Numbered from the stretch's first letter, positions 16,425-24,245 are shown. The stretch is DNA of 64,000 bases from JANPJV01 sp031425695 (GCA_031425695.1 JANPJV010000314.1:1-64000), one strand, 5' to 3'. Notes: a model not told the origin generated them from the letters alone. A program made the numbers and translations.

Positions 16425-16705
16425 GACTGCGCCTCCCATTGGAGGCGTGTCTGCACGCGCTCCAGCATGTAGCTGCGCAGGGGCTCGTTCAGCTCATCGT
16501 TGGCGCGCTGCGCGATCAGTGCCTGTTTGACCAAGGCGGCCTGATCGACCAGCGTGTAAACGGAATCCCAATGCGCACCGGCGTCGTCACCGTTGCGAAG
16601 GAAATTCACCCCCTGGGCTGCCCACAGCGCGGCCAGGTCGAGCAGCTCGAACAGTTTCAGTTCGAGGTCGCAGCGCCCATCGAGCACATCGTCTTGGGCG
16701 CTCAT
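16421..16705 (-). CDS. 94 aa early phage protein, unknown
   Basis: An acidic, helical protein (MSAQDDVLDGRCDLELKLFELLDLAALWAAQ..., residues 1-94) with no TM or catalytic motif. It overlaps both neighbours by 4 nt, inside the transposase-ATPase segment of the early operon. Confidence 0.65.
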   Translation of the reverse strand: MSAQDDVLDGRCDLELKLFELLDLAALWAAQGVNFLRNGDDAGAHWDSVYTLVDQAALVKQALIAQRANDELNEPLRSYMLERVQTRLQWEAQS

Positions 16706-16941
16706 GACGGCATCATCCCGGCCCGCCTGGAGGCTTCCTGGTGCGCCGTCTCTTCAGCGCACCGCAGGTAGGCGCGCATCAGCGACACGCGCTTGTTGAA
16801 ATCGCGCAAATTCACCTGGATGCCATCCGAACCCGCGCGCAGGAACTCGTCCACCGCATCGAAAGCGGCGACGGTTACAGGGTTGTCGAGCACATCTTCA
16901 TCAAACCGCCTCACGGCGGGTGCAGCAGTCTTGTCGGGCAT
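16702..16941 (-). CDS. 79 aa early phage protein, unknown
   Basis: Starts MPDKTAAPAVRRFDEDVLDN and ends EEASRRAGMMPS-like after a helical region LRDFNKRVSLMRAYLRCAEETAHQ. It follows the transposase gene by 6 nt. No similarity is recognised. Confidence 0.6.
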   Translation of the reverse strand: MPDKTAAPAVRRFDEDVLDNPVTVAAFDAVDEFLRAGSDGIQVNLRDFNKRVSLMRAYLRCAEETAHQEASRRAGMMPS

Positions 16942-16947
16942 GGTTGG

Positions 16948-18693
16948 CTACCGGACTAGGGCCAGACGCGGGCGCTCCTCCTGAGCAGGCTGCGAGAGGC
17001 GGTTGACGATCTCCCCGAGATCCGTCTCGGGGACTCCTTGTGGGTACCACTCGGCAACGAGCTCGCGCTCGGGGCTCGATATCGGCCGGCCAAGCCACTC
17101 GCGCAGCGCGCGCAGGGCCTCGACCAGGGAAAGGGGTTTCAGCTCGACCTGCACGGGGTTCGGTACGTGCAGATCCGTGCCGCGGCGAGCGATGTGTTGG
17201 GGCGCGGCTGCGGCCTTGGCGGCGATGTCCTTCCAGACGTCGAAGCGCCCCTCGTGCGCGGGTACGCCCTTCGCGCGCAGCTTCTCGACTTCACCGGAAT
17301 CGGCGGTGCCGTAGGCCAGCTGGTTCTGCGCTTTGCGCGCCTTGTCGGCGCCGGTGTCGGGCTTTGCGGCGTAGGCCTCGCCGATGATCGGGGCGAGCAC
17401 TGAAAACCCAGCTGCGTTCGTTTCTTGCGGTTCGCAGACGTGAAACCGCGTCTTGCCTTCCGCGTCTTCGCGCACGATGCAGATCGCTGGCGCGCGGTAG
17501 GCATTCACCACAACCTGCAGTACTTCGCCGACGCGGATATCTGGAACGTGGTCGACGCCGTAGGTACGGCCCTGCCATTGCACGGTCAGATCACCGCGCA
17601 CCGTGCGCGGCTCCGGCTTGCTGGTCAGCAGCTCGCGGCAGATCTGCTCGTCCGGGCGGTTGCGCAGTTGGCTCGCCTGCACCGTCTGCCAAAGGCCATA
17701 GCGGGTGTGGCCGTGCCGGGAGTGGATTGCGCAAGCGTTCTGCGCGATCAGCCAGTCGTCGAGCCGTTCGTTGAGTTGCTCGACCGTCGGTACGCGCGTG
17801 AAGGCGAGCCGCGATTCGAAGCGGGTCTCGACGATGTTGTTGCCGTTCTCGACCTGACCCTTCGCGCGGCTATTCCCCTGGGTGTGCGCCCAATGGCGCA
17901 CCTGGAGCGCGGTGAGCAGCTCCTGGATGCCGTGCGAAGTGTTGGCCGAGCCCTTGTCCCAGATCAGGCAATAGGGAACGCCGCGCATGATGTGTGCGGC
18001 ATTCGTCGGCAGCATCGCCGACATCAGGAACTGGAACAGAACCGCCTGGTTCTCGCCCAGCGCTTCGAAGTAGCGCGCGTAGATGGACCCGCTGTAGTGG
18101 TCCGTCTGAACGTAACGCCACACGCGCAGCGGCGTCATCTTTGCCACGTAGTCCGGCTTGTTCTTGTAGAACTGGCGCTCGTCCAGCACCCGAACGCCGT
18201 CGCGCTGCGAGTAGTAGACGATGCAGATCGAGGGGTCGACCTGCCAGACGTGGTTGGGGTGCAGCGATTGCAGCTGGGTGTGCGGGCGCGGTGCGCCGAC
18301 CTGCTTTCGGTGCAGGTCGTATTGGGTGAAAAGCCGCAGGGCCGTCGCGCCTGAGATCCGCGTTGTGAGCCAGCCGTTAGAGAGCGCCATGTCGATCGCG
18401 TCGTCGACGCTGCCGAGCCACTTGCCGTTGACGCGCCGGCACCCGGCTCCGGACCACAGGGTGGAAAGCGTCAGCAGCTCGTCGTAGCTGATCTTGCTGT
18501 CACCTTTGTCGCTGCGCAGCTTGCGTTCCTTCGCGGCTCCGATCTCTCGCAGGCGCCGGTAGAACGTTGGCGCCGAGCAGCCAAGCCAGTGCGTGGCTTC
18601 CGCCACGATGCCGTCTTTCTCGCCGTGGCCCGCATTGCGCAGGCGCTCGGCGAATCCGCGCAGCATGTCCAGCTCGGCGAGCCCGGCGCGCAT
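16948..18693 (-). CDS. tnpA: DDE transposase (rve integrase core) of the prophage
   Basis: A 581 aa transposase responsible for integration and replicative transposition. An N-terminal helix-turn-helix (EATHWLGCSAPTFYRRLREIG, about 32-52) precedes the integrase core, where the catalytic triad is read as Asp153 (WQVDPS), Asp246 (IWDKGSANTS) and Glu282 (KGQVENGN). A beta-barrel-like domain follows (LTVQWQGRTYGVDHVPDIRVGE). This is the Tn552/IS1604-type transposase used by BcepMu-like phages rather than MuA. The gene starts 4 nt after the 280 aa gene. Confidence 0.9.
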   Translation of the reverse strand: MRAGLAELDMLRGFAERLRNAGHGEKDGIVAEATHWLGCSAPTFYRRLREIGAAKERKLRSDKGDSKISYDELLTLSTLWSGAGCRRVNGKWLGSVDDAIDMALSNGWLTTRISGATALRLFTQYDLHRKQVGAPRPHTQLQSLHPNHVWQVDPSICIVYYSQRDGVRVLDERQFYKNKPDYVAKMTPLRVWRYVQTDHYSGSIYARYFEALGENQAVLFQFLMSAMLPTNAAHIMRGVPYCLIWDKGSANTSHGIQELLTALQVRHWAHTQGNSRAKGQVENGNNIVETRFESRLAFTRVPTVEQLNERLDDWLIAQNACAIHSRHGHTRYGLWQTVQASQLRNRPDEQICRELLTSKPEPRTVRGDLTVQWQGRTYGVDHVPDIRVGEVLQVVVNAYRAPAICIVREDAEGKTRFHVCEPQETNAAGFSVLAPIIGEAYAAKPDTGADKARKAQNQLAYGTADSGEVEKLRAKGVPAHEGRFDVWKDIAAKAAAAPQHIARRGTDLHVPNPVQVELKPLSLVEALRALREWLGRPISSPERELVAEWYPQGVPETDLGEIVNRLSQPAQEERPRLALVR

Positions 18694-18696
18694 CGG

Positions 18697-19539
18697 TTAC
18701 TCCCCGATCAACGCGGTCAATTCACGGAGGCGCTCCGCAAGCGGCTTGACCAGGCCGGTGATGGTCTCCTCGATCTCGGCCGGAACCGGTGCATTGGCTT
18801 GGTCGTAAACAGCCCGCGTGGCGCGCACGGCGCGGCCAAACTTGGCCAGCACACTCGCGAGCTCGACGCCGGCTTTGGCCGCGTCCTGCAGGATCTCGTC
18901 CGCTTTCTCGTCCGTGCCAGAGCGGCCCCAGTAGCGCAGGCGCTTGTCGAGATCGTTGATCTTCTGATCTTTGCCCTGGACGATCTCGTCGCGTGCCTTG
19001 CCGACCTCGCGCAGCTTTGAGACCTCGGTCCGCAGCTCCTTGGTGGACATGCGGTCGATGTCGCTCTGGGTGAACCCAGGCACTTCGCCGGCCGCGATTT
19101 CCTCGAGCGTCTCGTCGTCGAGGACGGCCAGCTCCAGCAGCTTCGAACTGACGTGCTGGCCGGCCAGCAGCCGTTTGCCGTCGCTGCCCGACAGCTTCCG
19201 CGCAGCGGCCATGCACTTCTGTGCGAACCGCGGCGACACATTGAGGCTGTCGAGCACTTCCAGGAAGGTTCCCGGTGGCTCGTGTCCTTTCAGCAACTCG
19301 AACACGCGCCCGAGCTGCAGCATGCGCATGCCGGTTTCGACCACCAGGGTCTGGGCTGCGCGGAACAGCGTGTCGCGGTCATACGGGCCAGTCAGGCCGT
19401 AGCGTGCGTCGAACTCAGCCAGCGCCTGGCGCTGTGCCTCAACCTTCGCAGCGTCGTCGAGAATGGTCTGCGGTGACGACGTGGGCAGCGTGGGGCCGAC
19501 AATCCCAGGTGCGGCGATTTCTTTTGCTGTGCGTGGCAT
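18697..19539 (-). CDS. 280 aa coiled-coil early protein (DUF3102-like?)
   Basis: An all-alpha protein. Residues 75-130 (RMLQLGRVFELLKGHEPPGTFLEVLDSLN then SPRFAQKCMAAARKL) recall DUF3102-type phage proteins, and residues 165-205 form a coiled coil (STKELRTEVSKLREVGKARDE). It is placed directly before the transposase as in other BcepMu-type phages. The function is unknown; a role in transpososome assembly would be guesswork. Confidence 0.72.
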   Translation of the reverse strand: MPRTAKEIAAPGIVGPTLPTSSPQTILDDAAKVEAQRQALAEFDARYGLTGPYDRDTLFRAAQTLVVETGMRMLQLGRVFELLKGHEPPGTFLEVLDSLNVSPRFAQKCMAAARKLSGSDGKRLLAGQHVSSKLLELAVLDDETLEEIAAGEVPGFTQSDIDRMSTKELRTEVSKLREVGKARDEIVQGKDQKINDLDKRLRYWGRSGTDEKADEILQDAAKAGVELASVLAKFGRAVRATRAVYDQANAPVPAEIEETITGLVKPLAERLRELTALIGE

Positions 19540-19552
19540 ACAACCTCAGGGC

Positions 19553-19867
19553 TCAGTAGGGTTGGCGGGAGTAGCGGTTCTCGATCTCCTCCACCTGCGC
19601 GCGCAGGCGGGCGAGACCGGTTTGATGGGAAATGGCGATCTGGACGAGCTTTGGGCCGAGCCGCCAGTTGCCGGATTCGAGGCGCTCGACGAAGCCCGCC
19701 GCGCGCAGGTTGCGGAGGTCGTTGTGGACCATCGGGGCCGACCACTTGCCGGACTTACAGATGGCGCCCTGCGTCAGGCCTTCGGCCTCGCGCCCGGCCA
19801 GCACCTGCAGGATCTGGGCGACGCGCTGCTGCGCGTCGTTGGTGCGGTAGGAGTCGGCCTCGCTCAT
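19553..19867 (-). CDS. Winged-helix DNA-binding early protein
   Basis: A 104 aa protein with VAQILQVLAGREAEGLTQGAICKSGKWSAPMVHNDLRNLRAAGFVERLESGNWRLGP forming a clear winged helix (region about residues 15-75), similar in layout to the IclR/MarR N-terminal domain. The C-terminal helix (LARLRAQVEEIENRY) may dimerise. Probably a regulator of early genes or a replication helper. Its start overlaps the stop of the secreted-protein gene. Confidence 0.75.
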   Translation of the reverse strand: MSEADSYRTNDAQQRVAQILQVLAGREAEGLTQGAICKSGKWSAPMVHNDLRNLRAAGFVERLESGNWRLGPKLVQIAISHQTGLARLRAQVEEIENRYSRQPY

Positions 19868-20334
19868 CGGAAGGTCCCGCCCCCGCACAGCGTGGCCGCG
19901 TCGGCGTAGTCCAGGCGCACTGGCCGGAACTCCTTCCAGGACGCAGCTGCCGGCGTGTAGCGGATGACGCTGGTGTAGAGCAACGGGCCGGCAAAGTCGC
20001 ACACGGCAAAGGGGCTGAGCTCACCCCAGGGCGAGGGCGCGGTCGGCGGTCCGCCCAGTTCAGCACCGGCGCGCGACAGCGGGATCGGCACGCCATAGAT
20101 CAAAGGCGTTTCTGCCGAGACTCCGGCGCTGCCGAAGGTGCACAGGGCGACCACAGCGGCTTCGCCTCCGGACTTGGTGATGCGCAGGCTGCAGCGATCA
20201 CCTTCTGCTGTCTGCCACGCGCCCGACCAGAGCGAGGTGAGCGGCACATCCTTTGCGGCGACGGGCGAGGCGCAGGCAAACGTGAGGCACAGCATTGCGA
20301 CGAACGCCACAGCGTGGCGAAGCGACCTATTCAT
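19864..20334 (-). CDS. Predicted secreted 156 aa phage protein
   Basis: Starts MNRSLRHAVAFVAMLCLTFACASPVAAKD: a clear Sec signal peptide with an AxA-type cleavage site near residue 27. The mature part has several cysteines (DRCSLRI, ALCTFG, AVCDFAG, TLCGGG) that could form disulfides, plus SLWSGAWQTAEGD at the start, reminiscent of small periplasmic lipocalin-like folds. No family is recognised. A secreted protein inside the early transposition operon is unusual; it may change the lysogen's envelope. Confidence 0.7.
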   Translation of the reverse strand: MNRSLRHAVAFVAMLCLTFACASPVAAKDVPLTSLWSGAWQTAEGDRCSLRITKSGGEAAVVALCTFGSAGVSAETPLIYGVPIPLSRAGAELGGPPTAPSPWGELSPFAVCDFAGPLLYTSVIRYTPAAASWKEFRPVRLDYADAATLCGGGTFR

Positions 20335-20917
20335 GGACGGGCTCCAGGGGAAGTTCAGGGGTGGCGTAGCGCTCGACTTCGCAGCGTTCCGCCGCGAGGC
20401 GTTCGAGGGCAACGGTGATGGCGGCGTGGGTGTCGGCGGCGGCGGCACGGCCGTCGTAGAACTGCAGGAGCGCACCCACAGCCGCGGTGCACGCTTCCTG
20501 CAAGGCATGGATGTCGCTGGGACGCGCGCGGCGCCCTGACGGCAGATCGACCAGCAACTGGTGCGCGCTGGCTGCGATGTAACGGGTGACGTAGGTGCAG
20601 CCACAGGCGTGCTCGTAAGGCCGAATCATTCGGGCCGGGATCGAGCCCTCGTTGATCCACTTGTAAATGACCCAGTGGCTGGGCAAGCCCATCAGGTCGG
20701 CGATGCGTTCAACGCTGAGGTTCCGGGTGTCCAGCGCGAACTTGAGGCACAGCTCCATCGCGGCTGGCAAAGAGTTCGCGCGCTCGGCTTTCCAATTTCG
20801 GCGCAGCTTTGGAGCGGCCTTTTTCTTGGCCTCTCCAATCGCGGCTGGTTTCTGCCCTTGCGAACTAAGTTCGCCAGGGCCGAAACTCTCGCCACCTTTG
20901 AGCGGGCGAGACGTCAT
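20327..20917 (-). CDS. Phage regulatory protein with helix-turn-helix
   Basis: Up to 196 aa. The DNA-binding part is AERANSLPAAMELCLKFA followed by SVERIADLMGLPSHWVIYKWINEG (about residues 45-92), similar to regulators in BcepMu-type phages; then PYEHACGCTYVTRYIAASA. The first 40 residues are poor in recognisable structure and overlap the palindrome at 20860-20874, and no ribosome site precedes the ATG at 20917. A later start is therefore possible (for example the Met about 53 codons in). It overlaps the secreted-protein gene by 8 nt. Confidence 0.72.
   Translation of the reverse strand: MTSRPLKGGESFGPGELSSQGQKPAAIGEAKKKAAPKLRRNWKAERANSLPAAMELCLKFALDTRNLSVERIADLMGLPSHWVIYKWINEGSIPARMIRPYEHACGCTYVTRYIAASAHQLLVDLPSGRRARPSDIHALQEACTAAVGALLQFYDGRAAAADTHAAITVALERLAAERCEVERYATPELPLEPVHE
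20860..20874. promoter_or_regulatory. Perfect palindrome, putative operator
   Basis: GCGAACT and AGTTCGC face each other around one A. It lies at the divergence of the leftward helix-turn-helix gene and the rightward 109 aa gene. CGAAC/GTTCG half-sites also occur at the left prophage end (9966-10040), so the same protein might act at both places. Confidence 0.5.
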
Positions 20918-21245
20918 GCCGAAAACTGCCGACGATTCATCTGACCGGAAAAAAGCTTCTGGGCAAGCGTCTCGCGTTCGACGCCCCGCCAGCCATGAAT
21001 CCTTGCCAGCGCGCGGCAGTCAGCAAACGACGATAGAAGACCTCGATCTGGAGTCCGCCTCGATCCAGCGCGTGCTCTTCGCGCTGGTTCCGCAGCTTGT
21101 TTGGAACCTGCCGCCACTCCAGCGCGAGCGGGCAATGAACTCATTGAACGTGTACGCGAAACAGGCTGCGCTGGGCGAGCAACAGGCTCGGACCTATTAC
21201 CTAGAGAAAGGCCTTTACGAACACTTGCGGGATCTCGCGCCATGA
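20916..21245 (+). CDS. 109 aa protein, unknown, opposite to early operon
   Basis: Starts MPKTADDSSDRKKASGQASR, a charged disordered opening, then TTIEDLDLESASIQRVLFALVPQLVWN and QRERAMNSLNVYAKQAALGEQQARTYYLEKGLYEH, a convincing helical domain. Its composition is far more protein-like than the open frame on the other strand over the same bases. Its ATG overlaps the ATG of the leftward regulator (shared CATG), and it ends 2 nt before the convergent membrane-protein gene. The role is unknown. Confidence 0.6.
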   Translation: MPKTADDSSDRKKASGQASRVRRPASHESLPARGSQQTTIEDLDLESASIQRVLFALVPQLVWNLPPLQRERAMNSLNVYAKQAALGEQQARTYYLEKGLYEHLRDLAP

Positions 21246-21246
21246 C

Positions 21247-21537
21247 TCAGCGCACCGCCCTGATGCGCGAGCCAGTGCCGGGTCTGCGATGGCGCCAGCC
21301 GTGCGCCAGATCCCGCAGCAGCGCGAAAGCCAAGATCGGCATACCGAGGAAGATCGCCATCAGCGTGATGGAGATCAGGTACGCGCACAGTGCGCGGAGG
21401 CCGGCGTACACGCAAACCTCGACGGTCTGCGCTTCGATGATCAGCAGGACGATGGGCAGGGCCAGAACGGCCACGCCGACGCTGACGAGGATTGCCATCA
21501 GCGCCAGGAAGAAGGATTTCAGGGTCAGTTGGTACAC
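21247..21537 (-). CDS. Small phage membrane protein
   Basis: A 96 aa hydrophobic protein with two or three TM helices (FFLALMAILVSVGVAVLALP, then AYLISITLMAIFLGMPILAF) and a basic C-terminus RDLAHGWRHRRPG. The GTG start at 21537 is chosen because GGAG lies 8 nt upstream; a longer TTG start would overlap the Ner-like gene. It is the first or second gene of the leftward early transcript. The function is unknown; superinfection exclusion is possible. Confidence 0.65.
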   Translation of the reverse strand: MYQLTLKSFFLALMAILVSVGVAVLALPIVLLIIEAQTVEVCVYAGLRALCAYLISITLMAIFLGMPILAFALLRDLAHGWRHRRPGTGSRIRAVR

Positions 21538-21562
21538 GGGTGTTGCTCCGGTTGGGGGAGGG

Positions 21563-21856
21563 TCAGGCGGCTTTCGCCGCAAGGCGGGCTTCGAGGGCTT
21601 TCACGCGAGCGGAAAGCTCTGCAACGTTCAGTGGGCGCTTGCGGCGCCGGGCTTCTGGGCCGTGCCAATGCGGCCAGATTTCAGCCAGGCTGAGCCCGAG
21701 GAGAGTGGCGATCTTTTCCTCGATCTGACGGCTCCGACCCACGCTATGGATGACCGCACTCACCGTCTGGCGGTGTGCGACTTGGCACATTCGTGCGACA
21801 TCGGCCTGGGTCAGACCGGCGCGTTCCAGCGCGTACTTAATGTCTATCGGGCTCAT
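21563..21856 (-). CDS. ner: Ner-like DNA-binding regulator (early)
   Basis: A 97 aa protein with DIKYALERAGLTQADVARMCQVAHRQTVSAVIHSVGRS and IATLLGLSLAEIWPHWHG (region 5-67), the Ner/Nlp winged helix-turn-helix of Mu-like phages. Ner of Mu represses the early and repressor promoters during lytic growth. It is the first leftward gene, directly across the 91-bp control region from the rightward repressor, to which it is clearly related in sequence. Confidence 0.85.
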   Translation of the reverse strand: MSPIDIKYALERAGLTQADVARMCQVAHRQTVSAVIHSVGRSRQIEEKIATLLGLSLAEIWPHWHGPEARRRKRPLNVAELSARVKALEARLAAKAA

Positions 21857-21947
21857 AGGCGTCTATGTTGGCGTGTGACACTGCAATGCGCTTTCGCAAT
21901 GTGCCAAAGCATACGCCGTCGATGGCGCGTGGTGTCAAGGTGTTTGT
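21857..21947. promoter_or_regulatory. Divergent early/repressor control region
   Basis: Ninety-one bases separate the two Ner-fold genes. Repeated operator-like words are GTGTGACAC (a GTGT-G-ACAC palindrome), AATGTGCCA and GTGGTGTCAAG, with GCAATGCGC/TTTCGCAATG in between. This is where the lysis-lysogeny switch should act. Exact -10/-35 boxes cannot be assigned safely. Confidence 0.65.
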
Positions 21948-22370
21948 ATGCACCCCGCTGACATTGCGGCCGCGCTAAAGAGGAAGAAGGTCACTCAGGC
22001 CGAGGTTGCGGCGGCCTGCGGGGTGGTTCGCGGCGTCGCCAACGCAGTGGTACGGGGCGTTGGGCGGTCGAAGAAAGTCGAGGCCGAAATCTCGAACGTG
22101 ACCGGCATACCACTCGAAGAGCTATGGCCGCAGTGGTATCCACCCGCCTCGGCCAAGGGCAATACCGTGTCTGTGCGAGGGGATCGCAACGTTACTGCTG
22201 GAGGCAAAATCGGCCATGTGGTTGATCCACAAACCAGAGACGCGTTCGCGCTATTCGTTTCGGGGCTAACACCCACCGAAGAGCGCTTGATCAGGCTCTA
22301 TCGGGCGCTTGAGCCTGGGCAGCAAGAAGAAGTTGAACAGTTCATGCGGAAGAAACTCGCAGGCAACTAA
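21948..22370 (+). CDS. Prophage repressor, Ner-fold with GxxNxTAG motif
   Basis: A 140 aa protein. Residues 4-62 (DIAAALKRKKVTQAEVAAACGVVRG... EELWPQWY) are a Ner/Nlp-type DNA-binding domain paralogous to the divergent early regulator. Residues 72-86 contain VSVRGDRNVTAGGKIG, a motif echoed in two small proteins downstream. The C-terminal PTEERLIRLYRALEPGQQEEVEQFMRKK is helical and may oligomerise. AAGGTG precedes the ATG. Position and orientation suggest the lysogenic (c-like) repressor. Confidence 0.8.
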   Translation: MHPADIAAALKRKKVTQAEVAAACGVVRGVANAVVRGVGRSKKVEAEISNVTGIPLEELWPQWYPPASAKGNTVSVRGDRNVTAGGKIGHVVDPQTRDAFALFVSGLTPTEERLIRLYRALEPGQQEEVEQFMRKKLAGN

Positions 22371-22387
22371 CCAACCTTGGAGTCGTT

Positions 22388-22777
22388 ATGTCAGCCAAGT
22401 ACAAGCCGTTTGACCACATCGTTCATCCGCAATTTGTGCCTGGCTGGGTCGGCATGGCTGGATTCGTAAGCGGCATCCTCGCCTTGATTGGTGCCCTCGG
22501 CGTGGTCGCTGGTGGCATCCTGATGCTGGTCGCCTTTTCTACCGATCCGGGCACGACGTTCAGCCCGAAGCCGCCACCAGTCTTGTCGGCGATGGGCGCC
22601 ACCTATCTCATCGGCATGTCGCTTTCGATCTTCGCGCTGGCGTCGATCGTTGACAACCTCGCCGCATGCCGACTGCACCTGCTGGAGCTGGTCACATTGA
22701 AGGCTGTGGAGCAGGGAGTGCCACCGAATGTCGAGCCCGATGTGCAGACCTACGTGGGTCCGAGCACTGGTGCATAG
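22388..22777 (+). CDS. Two-TM accessory protein downstream of repressor
   Basis: A 129 aa protein with TM segments at about 23-50 (GFVSGILALIGALGVVAGG) and 66-88 (MGATYLIGMSLSIFALAS), then a soluble tail. It starts 17 nt after the repressor stop and is therefore expressed from the lysogen. Small inner-membrane proteins at this place often give superinfection immunity, but no family is recognised here. Confidence 0.65.
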   Translation: MSAKYKPFDHIVHPQFVPGWVGMAGFVSGILALIGALGVVAGGILMLVAFSTDPGTTFSPKPPPVLSAMGATYLIGMSLSIFALASIVDNLAACRLHLLELVTLKAVEQGVPPNVEPDVQTYVGPSTGA

Positions 22778-22782
22778 AGGGG

Positions 22783-22892
22783 TGCGCCGCCCGGCACAGC
22801 TTTGCCACATCGAAACCCCCGTGGCCGGGCCTCTTGCGAGATCGATGCTTCCGGGCGGCGCAGGGTCATTCTCAGCCCGTGAGACTGACCCT
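22783..22892 (+). ncRNA. Structured intergenic element (two stacked hairpins)
   Basis: TGCGCCGCCCGG (22783-22794) pairs perfectly with CCGGGCGGCGCA (22851-22862), enclosing a GCCAC/GTGGC hairpin. Directly next comes AGGGTCA-T-TCTCA, a GCCCG loop, then TGAGA-C-TGACCCT (22862-22892), a 12-bp stem with one mismatch. It may be a terminator pair or the leader of the gene at 22956. No T-run follows, so a plain rho-independent terminator is not certain. Confidence 0.5.
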
Positions 22893-22955
22893 GTCTATCA
22901 GTGAACAGCGCGAGCTGGCGTAGGAAATTTCCGACAACCCAACCCGAGGAACTCC

Positions 22956-23327
22956 ATGAACATCGACGTCATTGGAAACGGCAACAACACCGCTGGACGC
23001 GACCTGACGATCGTCCACATCACCCGCGACAATCTCAAGCTCTCCTGGGAAGCCCGCGTCACCGAGCACCTGCGCCCGCTCCAAATGCCGATGCTGCTGT
23101 CGCTCCTCGGCCTTGTGTCCTGGGGCGCGGCCATGATGGGCGCGAACTACCTTGCAACCTACTACCGGGTGATGCCGCTTTTCGAGGATGCCGCTGTCGC
23201 CATCTATGGCATTGCCGGGTTCGGCTTTACCGCGTTTGCGATGTACACGCGGCGCAGGGCGGAGAAGGCATGCAGTGATGCGGGCGGCATCGCGCCAGGT
23301 GGGACATTTGGCGCCTCGGCGACATAA
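22956..23327 (+). CDS. Two-TM protein with N-terminal GNxTAGRD motif
   Basis: A 123 aa protein. It opens MNIDVIGNGNNTAGRDLTIV, a short motif shared with the 52 aa protein at 24969 and with the repressor. TM helices follow at about 45-70 (MPMLLSLLGLVSWGAAMMG) and 78-98. GAGGAAC-type ribosome site precedes the ATG. The layout, a short Gly/Asn-rich N-terminal motif attached to a membrane anchor, resembles bacterial proteins in which such motifs act as homotypic (amyloid-like) adaptors. The function is inferred only. Confidence 0.65.
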   Translation: MNIDVIGNGNNTAGRDLTIVHITRDNLKLSWEARVTEHLRPLQMPMLLSLLGLVSWGAAMMGANYLATYYRVMPLFEDAAVAIYGIAGFGFTAFAMYTRRRAEKACSDAGGIAPGGTFGASAT

Positions 23328-23360
23328 CGTCAGGTTCAACCAACACCTACAGGGGGTGTC

Positions 23361-24245
23361 ATGCGACAGATCACAGCTAGCGTAGTGAACATCGATGCCC
23401 ATCCGCACGAGCCAGGCACCTATGGGTCCCTGATGAAGCAGCTCGTTGGCAGGAAGGTAGCTTATCGCGCGGAACGCTCGATGGTCGTGCGAGGCTTCGA
23501 TGGCGATGGTCAGATACGCGGCGGAACTATTGTCACGTTCACCGACTTCGACCCAGACGCGCCCTGGTTCGACCCTGAGCTGCTAGACACTGCGGACGTC
23601 CGCGCGACCGAGGCCGCAAGAGCGGCGGTTCAGAAGATCAAGCCTTCCATGCAGGTTTTTCGCGCTGCGCTTGCCGAGATGAACGGCAGCATTCACTGCC
23701 TCGTAGTCGAGACCAAGAATGAAGAGGGTGAATCGCTTTCGATCTCGCTCGTAGCTGAAGCGCTACGAAAGCTTGCCCTTGGCGTTTTGGGAGATGCCCC
23801 CAAAATGACCGTGAGCTTTTCTGTCCTGTCCAGCAACGACGAGGTGGAAAGACTGCTTTCAAAGCCGAACATTCAGCGCCTGCACGTCATTGTCTCGATG
23901 CCGAACATCGATGATGGGGAGGCCGAGGACAATGCTGTTCAGGAGGAATTGGAAAGGCTTGGCGCGACAAAAGAGGAACGAATCTTGACCGCCCCCGTCG
24001 CAAAGACCGGCGGCATCAAACCAGACGAAGAGTTGAAGAGGCTCGCGCGAGTTGCTTCGCGGCATGGCCGAGTAGAGGTCACCCACGGTTCACGCGGCAA
24101 GACGAGAATTGAATCGACGTCCGACAAGCCTATTGTCGAGACGGCCAAGCCACATGATAAGGAGCCCTACTCCAGCGCCTTTAAGGGCTTGATCAAGCAG
24201 TTCATCACTAGGCTCGCGATAGGAAAGAAGTTGGATAGCCAATGA
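23361..24245 (+). CDS. DUF4747-like protein
   Basis: A 294 aa soluble protein. Segments matching what I know of the DUF4747 family are the opening ITASVVNIDAHPHEPGTYG, VTFTDFDPDAPWFDPELLD, the middle PNIQRLHVIVSMPNIDDGE and the later LGATKEERILTAP, with a lysine-rich C-terminus. No catalytic motif is evident. It has lower GC than the neighbouring late genes and overlaps the next gene by 4 nt, so the pair is one transcription unit. DUF4747 proteins occur in accessory regions; phage-defence activity is a guess. Confidence 0.65.
   Translation: MRQITASVVNIDAHPHEPGTYGSLMKQLVGRKVAYRAERSMVVRGFDGDGQIRGGTIVTFTDFDPDAPWFDPELLDTADVRATEAARAAVQKIKPSMQVFRAALAEMNGSIHCLVVETKNEEGESLSISLVAEALRKLALGVLGDAPKMTVSFSVLSSNDEVERLLSKPNIQRLHVIVSMPNIDDGEAEDNAVQEELERLGATKEERILTAPVAKTGGIKPDEELKRLARVASRHGRVEVTHGSRGKTRIESTSDKPIVETAKPHDKEPYSSAFKGLIKQFITRLAIGKKLDSQ

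Noticed and set aside
20914..21243. Minus-strand frame of 109 codons opposite the rightward 109 aa gene
   Set aside because: Arg/Ala/Ser-rich without hydrophobic core pattern, while the plus-strand product looks like a folded helical protein. The choice is not certain.
21247..21582. Longer version of the membrane protein from a TTG at 21582
   Set aside because: It would overlap the Ner-like gene and lacks a ribosome site, whereas the GTG at 21537 has GGAG at a good distance.
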